A stretch of DNA of 64,000 nucleotides from Tricholoma matsutake (GCA_026075535.2 AP026544.2:6448001-6512000); one strand, 5' to 3'. Positions 1-13,655 are shown, counted from the first letter of the stretch. The notes: generated by a model from the letters alone, not told the origin. A program made the numbers and translations.

Positions 1-249
1 GCAGAAGAGTCTAACTAACCTTGACGATGTCTCGCCAGTATCGACTTCCCCTCGAATGCCTAACGGTTGTAAGTGATTCGATGAGAAGGTGCTCATCTTC
101 ATTTTGGAACAACCATGGACACGCACTTCACTGACTACGACAATAGAGTAGCTCTCCCCGCATCCGTTTGATTGGTCATTGACTTCCAGGTACGAGACGG
201 GAAGAGCCTCTTTGATCGCAGTCTCGATATCGGTTATATTCACTGGCAT
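1..249 (-). CDS. BolA-family protein, 5' part (cut by window edge)
   Basis: Read on the minus strand from ATG at 249-247. Exon 1 (249-127) encodes 41 residues ending in the BolA core NDQSNGCGESYSIVVVSE. A GT-AG intron (126-60) follows. Exon 2 (59-20) gives AFEGKSILARHRQ, the conserved FEGK and RHR motifs of the family, and a new intron starts at 19 and leaves the window. BolA proteins pair with monothiol glutaredoxins and help handle or sense iron-sulfur clusters. No mitochondrial presequence precedes the core, which fits the cytosolic BolA2/Fra2 type better than the mitochondrial one, but the C-terminal half is missing, so the subtype is open. It faces the amidohydrolase gene across 79 bp. 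Family call secure; subfamily uncertain. Confidence 0.88.
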   Translation of the reverse strand, partial: MPVNITDIETAIKEALPVSYLEVNDQSNGCGESYSIVVVSEVRVHGCSKMKMSTFSSNHLQPLGIRGEVDTGETSSRLVRLFC

Positions 250-328
250 GATGGTTGTGGGGACTTGAGGAAAACAAGATGTCGGAGTTTCCCAGGCCGT
301 CTCCCTTGGCTTAATACTACCACATAGC
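250..328. promoter_or_regulatory. Divergent promoter between BolA and amidohydrolase genes
   Basis: The two start codons face away from each other with only 79 bp between them, so both 5' UTRs and core promoters must lie here. No convincing TATA box is seen; the segment holds pyrimidine-rich stretches and GGGGACTTGAGG. Inferred from position only. Confidence 0.55.
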
Positions 329-1841
329 ATGGCTGGTATTTTGGCGGCTCCCGCATATACTAAGTTATATGAAGCTGCTTTTAACTTTCCTGCCATCGAC
401 AATCACGCTCACCCGCTTCTTCGGGCTGAACAACGCGAAAGTATCCCATTTGAAGGACTGATATCCGAAGCACAAGGAGATGCACTAGTCAAAGATGCTA
501 CACATACGCTAGCCTGTTTTCGGGCAAGCCATCAACTCGCTGGGCTTTTTGGAATGAAGGATGCCACTTGGAAGGATATAAAGACTAGGAGATCCCAAAC
601 TGATTACCTTGATCTTTGCCGAACCTGCGTCGAGCCCACCAGAATTCAGTGCATTTTGATTGACGATGGGCTAGGCGACGGCAGCATCGCAGAAACTCTG
701 ACTTGGCATGATCAGTTCACTCATGATTCTGCTCGACAAATTGTCAGGATTGAGGTTGTGGCAGAGGTGACAGCTTATAATTATGATCTTCAAGATCGTA
801 ACTCATGCCCACGGTAGAGAATTCTTGATGGGCTCTTTGAATCTGGCCTTGAAATGGACCTAGACCTAATCAATCCCACAACATTTTTCGAGCATTTCCA
901 AACACAGCTGACAGAAACGCTCACTGCGAGTGCTAGTGATGCCAATGTAGCGGGCTTCAAATCCGTAGTGTGCTACCGCACAGGATTAGACATCGCTCCC
1001 ATTCTCCAGGACGAGTCTCTGAACAGGCTATTTGGCGCTTTTGCGAATCTCCTCGAACAGTATAAGACAAAAAAGCACATTCGATTGGCAAATAAATACT
1101 TCAATGATCATGCAGTTCGGATTACTCTTGAAGTTGCCGGAAAGTACCATAAACCAGGTAGATACATTACTTAGTTCCAATTCCTCTCCGAATTTACCAA
1201 TTATTTACGCAGTGCAGTTTCATACTGGTCTCGGCGATAACGACATGAGCCTCCTTCATTCTTCACCGGCGCACATGCAGCCGATAATAAAAGTATATCC
1301 TCAAACAACCTTCGTGTTACTGCATTCGTCGTACCCGTACACTCGTGATGCGGGCTATCTGACTGCGGTGTACTCGAATGTTTTCCTCGATTTTGGAGAA
1401 GTAATACGTTAATCTTTTTTATATCATTACTCACCCTTGAGTAGGTGTTTCCTTTTGTCTCTGGTCCAGGTCAGAGATCGATAATAAGACAAGTGCTGGA
1501 GCTTAGCCCCACTAATAAGATCTTGTGGTCTAGTAAGTTGCTATTTTTGACGTTCTTCAACTGCAACTAACTAAATTATTGTAGCGGATGCGCACTGGTG
1601 GCCCGAGTCATACTATCTAGGAACAATTCAGGCGCGGGAAGCTTTGTATGAAGTGGGTGGTGTCAATAACGGACACACTCTTGATACGTTTCTAATTCCT
1701 TTTTAGGTGCTCAGTGAGATAGTACGATCTCAAGAACTGACCGAAGGGGAAGCTGTGGCAATTGTGGAGAATGCCCTATTCCATAACGCAAACAGGATTT
1801 ATGACCTGGGCCTTGTACCACACGGGGGAAGCAATTCTTAG
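329..1841 (+). CDS. Amidohydrolase-family protein (FluG N-domain-like)
   Basis: Six exons: 329-766, 818-1157, 1213-1400, 1445-1532, 1585-1652 and 1707-1841, all with GT-AG introns of 44-55 nt, giving 418 residues. The N-terminal NHAHPLL contains the metal-binding HxH, VQFHTGLGDND carries the next metal ligand region and WSTDAHWWPE the late Asp/His, all diagnostic of the metal-dependent amidohydrolase domain found at the N-terminus of fungal FluG. The C-terminal glutamine-synthetase domain of full FluG is absent: the ORF ends at ...PHGGSNS and the next gene starts 146 bp on. The substrate cannot be named from sequence. The start is the first ATG after the divergent promoter, directly before a sequence well conserved in this family. 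The gene appears intact. Confidence 0.85.
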
Positions 1842-1865
1842 TATGTAACACTGAGACTGTTTAGT

Positions 1866-1930
1866 TATGTAGACGTCTCGATACATGAGGGTCACGTGTG
1901 CTGCCACGTCTAGGTGACACGTCACGACGG
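1866..1930 (+). promoter_or_regulatory. ACGT-core cluster upstream of KAR2 (possible UPRE)
   Basis: About 60 bp upstream of the BiP start holds four ACGT cores: AGACGTCT, TCACGTGT, GCCACGTC and GACACGTCA. The last reads TGACGTGTC on the other strand, close to the fungal unfolded-protein-response element bound by Hac1. AAATAAATAG at 1936-1945 could serve as a TATA-like box. The motifs are seen; the role in UPR induction is inferred from the identity of the downstream gene. Confidence 0.5.
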
Positions 1931-1987
1931 TTGTTAAATAAATAGCAAACAAGATTTTTTTTTTTAAACTACAACTTATCGTCCATC

Positions 1988-4641
<2,654 letters not shown>

Positions 4642-5584
4642 TTTATTTTGAATGCTTGTGGGGGCTGACGAGGTGAGACAGAGAGCGCTCGTTGAGGAGG
4701 TACGCGCATACGATACATCCAGAGCTGCAATATTATTTGGAGTAGCCGGGAAATAGCCTCGGATTACAGGTCGTATTATTGTATCGTATATAACTTAGAA
4801 TCACAGTTTTATCTGCCGTAACTAAACCTTGAGCTTGAGGTCTTGAAGACCTCGCTGCAGTCTTCAGTAGATACCCAAGATTAGAGCATATTTGCATCAA
4901 ACTTGGTTCAAATTTTTGTTAAACCTTTTTTGGTCATCCTCGAAAAGGAAGACCGTGTCCGAAAACGGTTGCGTCCCGGTCACTGACAATGCTTCTGCTA
5001 TTGCTGCTGCTGCTGCCGATGCTCCATGGCCATTCACAGCCCAGCCGGATCATGATGGGATCACGATTCACAATCATCATCCACTGCTGGCAATGCTGCT
5101 GCCGGTATGATATTGTACCAGGACGATCACGGAGGTCAAGTACTGGTATGGACAACCTGGCGGCCAAAAGTGTCCCAAAAAGGCAAATTTGAAGTATCTG
5201 ACGAAATCCTCCGTGAATTATTTGCATGTGTTGATTCAAATCATTGTTGTCACGTCATAATATTGTTGTTGCTTCGTCGTGTCCTCATTGTATGCTCGTT
5301 ATATCTGGCTACACAGCTGCCTCTTTATACTACTCTTATACTTATCTTCGTGAACTACCACTTGAAAGTGAACTAACTCATGAAATAATCCAGAGGTCAT
5401 CTCAGATTTAAGCAGTTTGGAACATGGAATGCCTAGAGACTTTAGACAAGAAAGCAGCTCATTTCTTGGCAATTGCATAAGAGAAGCAAGATAATGATTC
5501 TTCTGGTAATAGAACCAAACAGGATGATTGTTGGCAGAACATAAAGGAAGGAAGTTCAAACTCCAGAGATGGAAAAAAGTAGAA
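4642..5584. other. KAR2 3' flank and unassigned sequence
   Basis: The first about 250 bp should include the KAR2 3' UTR. Beyond 4890 there is a GCT-rich patch (about 4995-5040) and short ORFs on both strands without recognisable motifs. The stretch ends at the GAGAT target duplication of Gy1. Joined across Gy1 to 16941, it may continue the older sequence that hosts the nest, but I recognise no family in it. Confidence 0.4.
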
Positions 5585-5589
5585 GAGAT

Positions 5590-5834
5590 TGTAAGCCTGG
5601 CTTACGTACACATTGACACTTATTTGTACACACTTCAAGAACTTGCCATATTAACTACACGTCACATCACTGATTCGGATTCTCCCCTTTCCCCCCCGTA
5701 TATTCCACCTGTCATATACTCTGATACCATTGTCTATGCTTAAGAACACATCGTTGTCCTGTCTTTTGGTGATTAGACATGAGTGTTAGCTTGTCTCGTC
5801 TCTACTTAGTCCCCGATTATGGGGTAGGTTTCCA
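5590..5834 (+). repeat. Gy1 5' LTR
   Basis: Begins TGTAAGCCTGGCTTAC, a short terminal hairpin (GTAAGC/GCTTAC), and ends GGTAGGTTTCCA. It matches 16681-16935 along its length but lacks the 10 bp TGTTTCCTAT present near the end of the 3' copy. Confidence 0.93.
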
Positions 5835-5844
5835 CTTTTTTTTT
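5835..5844 (+). other. Oligo-T tract at the primer-site position of Gy1
   Basis: Directly after the LTR end (TTTCCA) the sequence is C followed by nine T, then GACATCG. A tRNA primer site (starting TGG) is not seen. The same arrangement occurs in Gy2 and Gy5. Confidence 0.8.
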
Positions 5845-5994
5845 GACATCGACAACACCCATTCTCGCATTGTTTTCACGCGTTGACATTGTCTACCTAG
5901 ACGACTAAACATGCTTCGATCCAAGCCCTGCCTCGCCAGCCTTCTGTCAGCACCTCCCTTACCACACGTAGTAAGGCAAGGAAGACGAACACTA

Positions 5995-6340
5995 TGTTGG
6001 AATCGCACCGTGAGTCCATAACACTTTTGATGCATTTGATGTGTGTGCTATTTTTAGCATTCCCTTTGATCCACGTGGTTGGTTCATGTTTAAGTTTCCC
6101 CTTGTCTCTTTTCCTTTGACACACATCCTTTTGTTACGCATTACACGTATATATATCTTCAGTAGTTTACTTTATCACCTCAGTCACTTATCCAGAGACT
6201 GAGGTGAGCTATATTTACTATACATATTTATTGACGCGTACTTACTCTACTACAACAGTTGTTTATACTAGGTATAGTACGGATTAATAAAGTCACTTAT
6301 CCAGAGACTGAGTTGTTTATACTATGATTCACTTTCTACA
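5995..6340 (+). repeat. Cop1 5' LTR
   Basis: Starts TGTTGGAA and ends CTTTCTACA. It has 11 bp (TCGCACCGTGA) not present in the 3' LTR, right at position 9. The LTR carries an internal duplication: AGTCACTTATCCAGAGACTG appears at about 6182 and again at about 6292, and TTGTTTATACTA also appears twice. Confidence 0.93.
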
Positions 6341-6351
6341 GGTTATGGGCC
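6341..6351 (+). other. Cop1 primer-binding site (initiator tRNA-Met half)
   Basis: GGTTATGGGCC follows the LTR directly. Its complement GGCCCATAACC is the anticodon stem-loop of initiator tRNA-Met (CAT anticodon). Copia and Ty5 are known to prime from this internal region of a cleaved tRNA-iMet rather than the CCA end. The same site is found in TRIM1. Confidence 0.75.
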
Positions 6352-6550
6352 ATTCTCGTTGTCTTTGAACAATGGGAGAAAGTATCCTAGCCACTCGACA
6401 TTCTGCTTCGTCATACCTTCTGATCCGTTTCCCTGATCGTTTTTGATCTTGGATCAATTCCTTTGTCTTTCACGGACCCGGCTGCTCTACCATTGCATCT
6501 CTCTCATCTCCCTTTGCACACTCGTCGTCCACTGACCTCAGTTTTCTATC

Positions 6551-9178
6551 ATGGGTACCGATACTGTTGATCCCCCATCCGTTTCCCCTATCAAACTTTC
6601 TGTGCAATATACTGGGGAGAAGCTCGACAAACTTAAATCAAATTACAAAGAATGGTGCGAGGAGATTATTATTGCTTTATCATTAAATGGCCTTTATGAG
6701 TATGTTATGGGCAGAATACCTGAGCCCACTTCTACCGAACTCCGAGCGCTTGCCAACTGGAAGGCGAATTCCCACCTCACGTATGCGTTTATCACATCCA
6801 GCATCTCTCCGTCTGAGCGTAAATTCCTGGACATTAAAGTAGGCCCTGATGCGAACTGGAAAATTCTCCAGGACTGTCACCAGAAGGAAGGCCCTGTTCG
6901 GCAGGTCCAGCTCTTACAACAAGCACTTTCCATCCAGTGTACGAAGGACACACCACTCCCCGAGATGGCAGAAAAGATTTGCGTGTTAATTGAATGCACT
7001 TTTGCCATGGGTGATATACAGGCCGATCTTCTTTGTTGCATCGCTCTCCTTAATTCCCTTAGTGATAATTTTCCACATGCTCGCTCCATTATTTCATGGG
7101 ATATTGCCACTTCTTCCCTCTCAGCTCCATATGGCTTGAAGGATATCAAATTATTTCTGGAGAACGAACAATCACTACTTGAGAATGATCAGCATGGTGG
7201 TTCCAAAAACCATGCCGCTTTTACCACACAGTCCAAATCTTCCAAGCTCCCTAATGCACCAATCTGCACCAACGCTAACTGTGGGAAACTTGGCCACACG
7301 AAACAATATTGCATTAAACCTGGCAGTGGTATGGCTGGGAAATCACTCGAGGAGTCAATTGCTGCTCGCAGGGCCACCCATGAGAAGAAATCCTTACCAG
7401 CTGGCACTACAAAGGTTCCTATTACCGTGAAGGACATTAATGGATGTGCCTTCACTGTCATGGTTGACCCCAATATTCCTACCCCACCTGCACCGGAATT
7501 TGCCAGGCTTGCTCACGACCTGCTGCCTTTAGACCCTTCGGACGCGCTGGAATATGAAGGATGGGTTGCTGTGGAGGAGGAGCTCACCACTACAGTGGAC
7601 TGGAAACACCATACATCACCCATCCCTGACAATGCACTCACCGTGGAACCCCTTTCACAGACTTGTTGCTCATGCATCACCTTAGATGCTCTCCCCTTTA
7701 TTATTGACTCTGGGGCTACAGTACATATATCCCCTGACAAGTCTGACTTCCTCACCTTACAACCCATTTCACCTCGCTCTGTCAGAGGTGTCGGTGGTTC
7801 ATCTATTGATGCTGTCGGTGTTGGTGATATACAGCTAAGAATAGTCCAGGGCACATCAATTATTTTACGTAATGCCCTCTACATCCCAAAATCAGCAGTT
7901 CGGCTGATCTCAGTGGGCACGCTGGCCGACAACTCTAACACTGTCGCACATTTTGACAGTAACACATGCTGGTTCACTGATAAATCCTCCGGGGCCTTCA
8001 TAGCTCATGGATTGCGCATATCTGGAAAGCTTTACATGCTCAACATTGCATCGGCCCAGGCTGATCATGCACTAACGGTTCACAATACCCCTACTCTTGA
8101 GACATGGCATCGTCGTCTGGGTCATGCAAATTACCAGGCACTCTGGGATATGGCCAAGAAGGGCGCTTTCACTGGTGCGCTGCTCGCTTCATTGCAAAAA
8201 TTACCTAAATGTGATTCCTGTGTCCTTGGCAAGCAGACCAAGTCTCCAGTCCCCAAGAAACGTCAGGAGGGACCAGGCCATAAGGCGACAAGGAAGCTGG
8301 AAAAGGTGTGGGTGGATCTATCTGGACCACATTCAGTAACGTCGCATGCGGGGAACCGTTATATCATGGATATAGTAGATGACTACACCTCATTCCCATG
8401 GTCTATACCATTGCAAAATAAAGATGATGCTTTCACGGAACTTAAAGCTTGGGAACTTGCCCGGGAGAACGAAACCGGCCTCAAAGTCAGGACCTATATC
8501 ACCGATAACGGTGAACTTAAATCGCACGAAATGAAGGAGTGGTTGAAGACTCGTGGTATTGATCAGCGTTTCATGGCACCTCACACCTCGGCTCACATAG
8601 GCCGTGTTGAGCGAATGCATAGGACGCTTATGGCTAAAGCACGCACTATGCGAATATATGCTGGTCTGCCAGCTTATTTGTGGGACGAGTTCTACCTCAC
8701 AGCTGCCCACTTGCACGCCAAGACTATGACCTGTTCACTAGCAAGCCTAACGCCTTGGGAATTATGGTACGAGAGAAAACCTGATTATTCTTATCTTCAG
8801 GAGATAGGTTGCAGGGTGTTTGTGCTTATCCCAGGAAAGGATAATCCCAAGATACTTGAACGATCCATCAAATGGGTCTTGATAGGCTACGAGCCAAAAT
8901 CAAAAGCATATCGCTGTTATAACCGTGCAATGCGTAAGGTTCATATTTCATATCATGTCCACTTTCTTGAGAGCCATGAAGGCTATTCACCACCTTCAAT
9001 CGATGAATTAGGAGAGGATGATAATATTGGGTCCAGTGGTAGTCTACCCACATTCCTTGGTCCTATTTTACAGCAAGATGATGATGTTGAGTCTTCTCAT
9101 GAATTCACTCTCCCTGATGCGCCCTCTAATAGTTTCATGACACCGCCACCGCCACCCATCACCCAGCCTATTCGTTGA
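6551..9178 (+). CDS. Cop1 gag-protease-integrase ORF
   Basis: An 875-residue ORF. Residues 1-230 are Copia-type gag, followed by a zinc-knuckle-like CGKLGHTKQYC, the aspartic protease motif IIDSGATVHIS, the GAG-pre-integrase zinc domain (WHRRLGH ... CDSCVLGKQ) and the integrase core with its acidic triad in VDLSG, TDNGELK and GRVERMHRT. The frame stops at TGA 9176-9178, but RT continues in the same frame from 9341, with a second TGA at 9326-9328. I infer a single ancestral polyprotein interrupted by two TGA codons at places where Arg (CGA) would fit. A real ORF split cannot be excluded without copies to compare. Confidence 0.9.
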   Translation: MGTDTVDPPSVSPIKLSVQYTGEKLDKLKSNYKEWCEEIIIALSLNGLYEYVMGRIPEPTSTELRALANWKANSHLTYAFITSSISPSERKFLDIKVGPDANWKILQDCHQKEGPVRQVQLLQQALSIQCTKDTPLPEMAEKICVLIECTFAMGDIQADLLCCIALLNSLSDNFPHARSIISWDIATSSLSAPYGLKDIKLFLENEQSLLENDQHGGSKNHAAFTTQSKSSKLPNAPICTNANCGKLGHTKQYCIKPGSGMAGKSLEESIAARRATHEKKSLPAGTTKVPITVKDINGCAFTVMVDPNIPTPPAPEFARLAHDLLPLDPSDALEYEGWVAVEEELTTTVDWKHHTSPIPDNALTVEPLSQTCCSCITLDALPFIIDSGATVHISPDKSDFLTLQPISPRSVRGVGGSSIDAVGVGDIQLRIVQGTSIILRNALYIPKSAVRLISVGTLADNSNTVAHFDSNTCWFTDKSSGAFIAHGLRISGKLYMLNIASAQADHALTVHNTPTLETWHRRLGHANYQALWDMAKKGAFTGALLASLQKLPKCDSCVLGKQTKSPVPKKRQEGPGHKATRKLEKVWVDLSGPHSVTSHAGNRYIMDIVDDYTSFPWSIPLQNKDDAFTELKAWELARENETGLKVRTYITDNGELKSHEMKEWLKTRGIDQRFMAPHTSAHIGRVERMHRTLMAKARTMRIYAGLPAYLWDEFYLTAAHLHAKTMTCSLASLTPWELWYERKPDYSYLQEIGCRVFVLIPGKDNPKILERSIKWVLIGYEPKSKAYRCYNRAMRKVHISYHVHFLESHEGYSPPSIDELGEDDNIGSSGSLPTFLGPILQQDDDVESSHEFTLPDAPSNSFMTPPPPPITQPIR

Positions 9179-9340
9179 TCTACCCATGTTCTAATACCCA
9201 CAGACAAAAACCCCAATGGTGGCCCTGCTATTACTAGAACAGTGGCTGCAGTGCAAGAATCATTGGAGAGCGCTGCGCATGTAAAGGAGGCGCGGCAGGA
9301 GCATCAGGCTGCTATTGTGGCTGCATGATCAGATCACATT

Positions 9341-11065
9341 ATGGATCAATCCTCCGATCATGATCATGATGTCATGGAAGAACTCCAACAATCATTTCAT
9401 AATCTTGATTTGGGCGATCAAGCGCATCAATTTCAGGCCCTGATCTCGGAAATGGTAGATTTTGATCCAGAGTCACTTCAATTTGAGGATGAGCCGAAAA
9501 CATGGGATGAAGCCAGAAGATCTGTTGATGCAATGCGATGGGAGCATGGATATCTGGAGGAATTGAACTCATTGAAAGAAATGGGGGTATACAAACTAAT
9601 ACCTAGGTCAGAGGTTCCACTAGGGAAACGTATTAGGCGTGGGAGACCGATTTTCCACATTAAGCGCAATGAGGCAGGTACCCCTATTAGATGGAAGGTA
9701 CGCCTAGTCTTCAGAGGAAATGAACAAATTTATGGCAGGGACTACACCAAAACTACCTCACCAACTGCACGCATGGAATCATGGCGGATTCTCTTACACA
9801 TAGCCGCCTCACTTGGCTGGGATGCACAACAGGTCGACATAAAGACGGCCTTTCTTTACGGCTTACTTCCAGACAATGAAATTCAATATATGCAGCAGCC
9901 TGCTGGTTTCAAGGAGCAGGGCAAGGAGGACTGGGTTTGGCAACTACAGCGCGGCTTATATGGTATGAAACAGAGTGGGCGCATTTGGAATCAGACCCTT
10001 AATGTGCAGATGCTAAATTGGGGATTCACCCGCCTCTCGTGCGAGTCCTGTATCTATTACCATAAAACTGACACTGGTACAATTATCGCTGCTGTCCATG
10101 TCGACGACTATCTAACCATCGCTGACTCCAAGGACGAAAATGAGTGCTTCAAGAACCAGATGCATGAAGTATGGACTATCTCCGAATTGGGGACGGCACA
10201 TTTTATTATGGGTATTGCTGTCTCATGGGACCGAGACATGCATACTGTTGCACTTTCACAGACTGCTCTTATTGACAAAATAGTGGAACAGTTTGGTCAG
10301 AAAGAAGCACACCCCGTTTCTGCCCCATTGGATCCTGGTTTGAAACTACGGCGCTCCAATCTGCAATGTATGTCCCAGGATGCCAGGAACGCCCTGGCCA
10401 AGCTTCCCTACCACTCTCTTGTCAGATGCTTATTGTACTTGGCAATATCTATGCGTCCCGACATTTCTTATGCAGTACAACAGCTCTCTCAATACCTTGA
10501 TTTGTACTCCTTAGAACACTGGAGTGCTGCTATACAGCTAGTACGTTATCTAAAGGGAACTAGGGACTTCAAGCTTTATCTGGGCGGACAGAACCCCATT
10601 CTCCTGCACACCTATAGTGACTCCGACTGGGCTAATTGCCATGACACTCGTCACAGCATTGGGGGATACATGTGCTCTCTTGGCTCAGGCGCAGTGTCTT
10701 GGGCAGCACGTAAACAGAAGGTAGTGGCAGCTTCCACCTGTGAAGCAGAATACATAGCGGCGTTTGAGACCGCAAAGGAATGCATCTGGTTGCGTATGCT
10801 ACTACGCACTATTGATTTTCATCAAAACTCACCTACTACCATCCTCTGCGACAACAACACTACGAAGACATTATCCGAGGACCCATTACTTCATTCACGC
10901 GTTAAGCACATCAACATCAAATATCATTTCCTATGTGAGCGTGTACAGTCGGGCGACCTAGCTATCACTTACATCCACACCCGTGACAATGTAGCCGACA
11001 TGTTTACTAAAGCCCTGGAACCTAAACATTTCGCCATCCTTCGTGCATCTCTTGGCCTTTGTTAG
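9341..11065 (+). CDS. Cop1 reverse transcriptase-RNase H ORF
   Basis: A 574-residue ORF in the same frame as the upstream gag-integrase ORF. It has the Copia RT start (WDEARRS ... RWKVRLVFRGNEQ), the DIKTAFLYG motif, LYGMKQSGR, the catalytic HVDDYL (normally YVDDIL) and the RNase H motifs YSDSDWANC and STCEAEYIA. It ends ADMFTKAL..., the usual Copia C-terminus, 22 bp before the 3' LTR. The upstream TGA codons (9176, 9326) mean this part would need readthrough or a separate start at the ATG 9341. RT function looks preserved; the His for Tyr before VDD is unusual. Confidence 0.9.
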   Translation: MDQSSDHDHDVMEELQQSFHNLDLGDQAHQFQALISEMVDFDPESLQFEDEPKTWDEARRSVDAMRWEHGYLEELNSLKEMGVYKLIPRSEVPLGKRIRRGRPIFHIKRNEAGTPIRWKVRLVFRGNEQIYGRDYTKTTSPTARMESWRILLHIAASLGWDAQQVDIKTAFLYGLLPDNEIQYMQQPAGFKEQGKEDWVWQLQRGLYGMKQSGRIWNQTLNVQMLNWGFTRLSCESCIYYHKTDTGTIIAAVHVDDYLTIADSKDENECFKNQMHEVWTISELGTAHFIMGIAVSWDRDMHTVALSQTALIDKIVEQFGQKEAHPVSAPLDPGLKLRRSNLQCMSQDARNALAKLPYHSLVRCLLYLAISMRPDISYAVQQLSQYLDLYSLEHWSAAIQLVRYLKGTRDFKLYLGGQNPILLHTYSDSDWANCHDTRHSIGGYMCSLGSGAVSWAARKQKVVAASTCEAEYIAAFETAKECIWLRMLLRTIDFHQNSPTTILCDNNTTKTLSEDPLLHSRVKHINIKYHFLCERVQSGDLAITYIHTRDNVADMFTKALEPKHFAILRASLGLC

Positions 11066-11087
11066 TGGGATTCCATGCGAGGAGGAG

Positions 11088-11422
11088 TGTTGGAAGTCCA
11101 TAACACTTTTGATGTGTTTGATGCATGTGCTATTTTTAGCATTCCCTTTGATCCACATGGTCGGTTCATGTTTAAGTTTCCCCTTGTCTCTTTTCCTTTG
11201 ACACACATCCTTTTGTTATGCATTACACGTATATATATCTTCAGTAGTTTACTTTATCACCTCAGTCACTTATCCAGAGACTGAGGTGAGCTATATTTAC
11301 TATGCATATTTATTGATGTGTATTTACTCTACTACAACAGTTGTTTATACTAGGTATAGTACGGATTAATAAAGTCACTTATCCAGAGACTGAGTTGTTT
11401 ATACTAGGATTCACTTTCTACA
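11088..11422 (+). repeat. Cop1 3' LTR
   Basis: Starts TGTTGGAAGTCC, ends TTTCTACA, followed by the CACTA duplication. Close match to the 5' LTR apart from the 11-bp indel and a few transitions. Confidence 0.93.
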
Positions 11423-11427
11423 CACTA

Positions 11428-13655
11428 CTAGCACCTCTACTATGTATGCCGCTAATGCTGCATCGACTAATTTACTCACGCCCATTGATTCAATCGACGC
11501 GCATACATCCACATCTTTTGCCCCTCTCATGAAAAAAGCCGTGATCGCCACTTTAGACGCGCATACAGTCACACCTCCCTCATCACCTCTCACACCTGTA
11601 TCCACCCCTCCCTCATCACCTCTCACACCCCCTCCCTTGACTATTAAAACACTTCGTAAATGAAGTTCTTCCTCCTCCTCTGACAAATATTGCATACTGC
11701 CTCTAACGATGATCATGTCTTCTACTGGTGCGACCATCGCAGTTTTGAGCCTCAACAATGGCAAACACTCTATGATATCTGCAGGTGCTATGACACCCAA
11801 ACTCCTGCACAGGTTTGAACATCACACACGCAGATACTTACATAACAAGGATGGCCTCCAACACAAGGATTTCGTTGACCATATTGTCTACTCTTTTGAG
11901 GATCCTCTGTTCTCTGACTGGTATCAGTCACAGCAAGATCTCCTGTCTCCCCTGTCTTTCCTCAAGTTCATGGCCAGAGTGCATGCGCGTTGGCTGCCAA
12001 AATGTTGGCAACAGGACCTTGCACACAAGGTTCGCTCGACAAAGCAGAACAAAACCCCGTTTTCAGAGTTCATCGACGTGTTGCACTGCGACAACCTCCT
12101 ACTTAAAAACTCCCAGCATCACTTATCTCCTCCTCAGCTACGCACGCAGATTGAATCCAACATCTCCCCGGAACTTGCTTCGGCATTCGATCATTGGAAG
12201 GACAGCCATGATTCTTCTGATGACGAATCAGACAAAGAGAACAAAGTAGCTGTCGCACCGGAAGACGAGGCTGCCGCTGCTGTGGCCAAAGCAACCACTA
12301 CCGTGCTCAAAGCTGAGACCAAGCTTCAATCCTTCATTGATATGCTCACCAAACTTGATCAGAAACTTATCGAGGACTGTAACACACATAAACGTGATGC
12401 TGAGGATGCAGCACAAAGCCTGAAATGATCTGGCTCTTCGGTCGGGTTGTCAGATTCCTCTTGTTGCCCCCCACATGCTCACTCCCAACCAACCTCTTCA
12501 TCCCGTGCACAATCTATGTTGTCTTTCTCTTCATCGTCGTGTCCATTTAAACTGACTGACCATGAGAGAACATATCTGGAAAGCCACAGCGGATGCAAGA
12601 AATGCCGTGGTTTCTACTTACCAGATGGACATCCTTGCAAATTCCCGTCCGGAGATAGATACGTAGAATGTACAATGGCTTCCATGAACAAAGCAAGGAG
12701 ATGCATCAAATTGGCGCCACTGCCTGTCCCTTGTGATGAACACTTGTCATCTGTCACTTCTGTGTCTTCTCAACCTCCACAACCAACAATGGCTCCTGTG
12801 GCACTGCCTGTCGCGGCGGTGTTGGGTATGTCCACTTACCCTGTTGCGTCTGTCTGCCCACCCAATGATTCTTCAATCCTAGGCGGGGGCGACAGTGATC
12901 TATCTCGCGACTCCAATGACTCGGTAAGCACATGCATACCCTTCTTCTTGCCACACCTCATGTGGAAATGCACTATTGAAAGCCGAGATCCTTCTTCATT
13001 CTCTCATATACCCATTGAAGCATTGATTGACCTTGGCTCTGGTCCAGTTTTAATTGATCAAGACCTCGTCGCTCACTTGCAATTGGTGATACGTGTACTC
13101 CATCAACCGTTTCCTGTTTCTGGTGCTTTTTTCAATGGCTTGAGCTTGAGCCCTCAAATTTCGCTTACCCAGTGGGTTAAACTCAAACTGCATGATCATA
13201 ATAATTGGTATTCTGCCCGAACTGTTTGTGTGCTTGTTGTGCCTGGTCTCTGTCATCCTATTATCCTTGGACTGCCTTTTCTTTACCATAATAATGTCAC
13301 AGTAAATGTCTGCGACGGTTCAGCTATTGATATGACTTCGAACTTTGACCTCCTGCACCCTGTACCCCCACCTGTATGTAAACCTATTGTGAAATTATGA
13401 GATGTTATCTCCACGAACATTGCAAACAGAAAACTCTTGATAACTGAGCTGAAAGAAATGTGTGCCATCCGTCGACCATTGATTGATGCGCGTTGTGAGC
13501 CAGTGAATGGCATCGACATAATAGCTGCTGTGCGTGGACGTATCACACAGTTGGCAGCTGTTGAACATTTGGAAAAGTTAAATGAGAATATTCACGAAAC
13601 TTATGCAGATGTTTTCAAACCTATTCCACACGTAGCCGGATACTGTGCAATGTAA
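11428..13655 (+). pseudogene. Gy1 gag and protease (degenerate)
   Basis: One frame runs from the Cop1 insertion to 13655, broken only by TGA at 11661, 12426 and 13398 and closed by TAA at 13653. It encodes a gag with a helical capsid-like part (FEHHTRRYLHNKDGLQHKDF), a zinc knuckle (CKKCRGFYLPDGHPCKF) and a retropepsin-like segment ALIDLGSGPVLID, where the usual D-S-G is D-L-G. The gag 5' end lies upstream of Cop1, on the other side of the insertion. Each TGA sits where an Arg codon CGA is plausible (for example SLK-stop-SGSS), so I read it as a decayed gag-protease, not as separate genes. Confidence 0.82.

Larger units (their letters stand above)
5995..11422 (+). mobile_element. Ty1/Copia element Cop1
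   Basis: Full-length element of 5428 bp with 346/335-bp LTRs (5995-6340, 11088-11422) and the target duplication CACTA at 5990-5994 and 11423-11427. It has a primer site GGTTATGGGCC right after the 5' LTR, Copia-order domains (gag, protease, integrase, RT, RNase H) and a purine tract GAGGAGGAG before the 3' LTR. It lies inside the gag 5' region of Gy1, so it is younger than Gy1. Only two in-frame TGA codons interrupt the coding frame. Confidence 0.95.
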
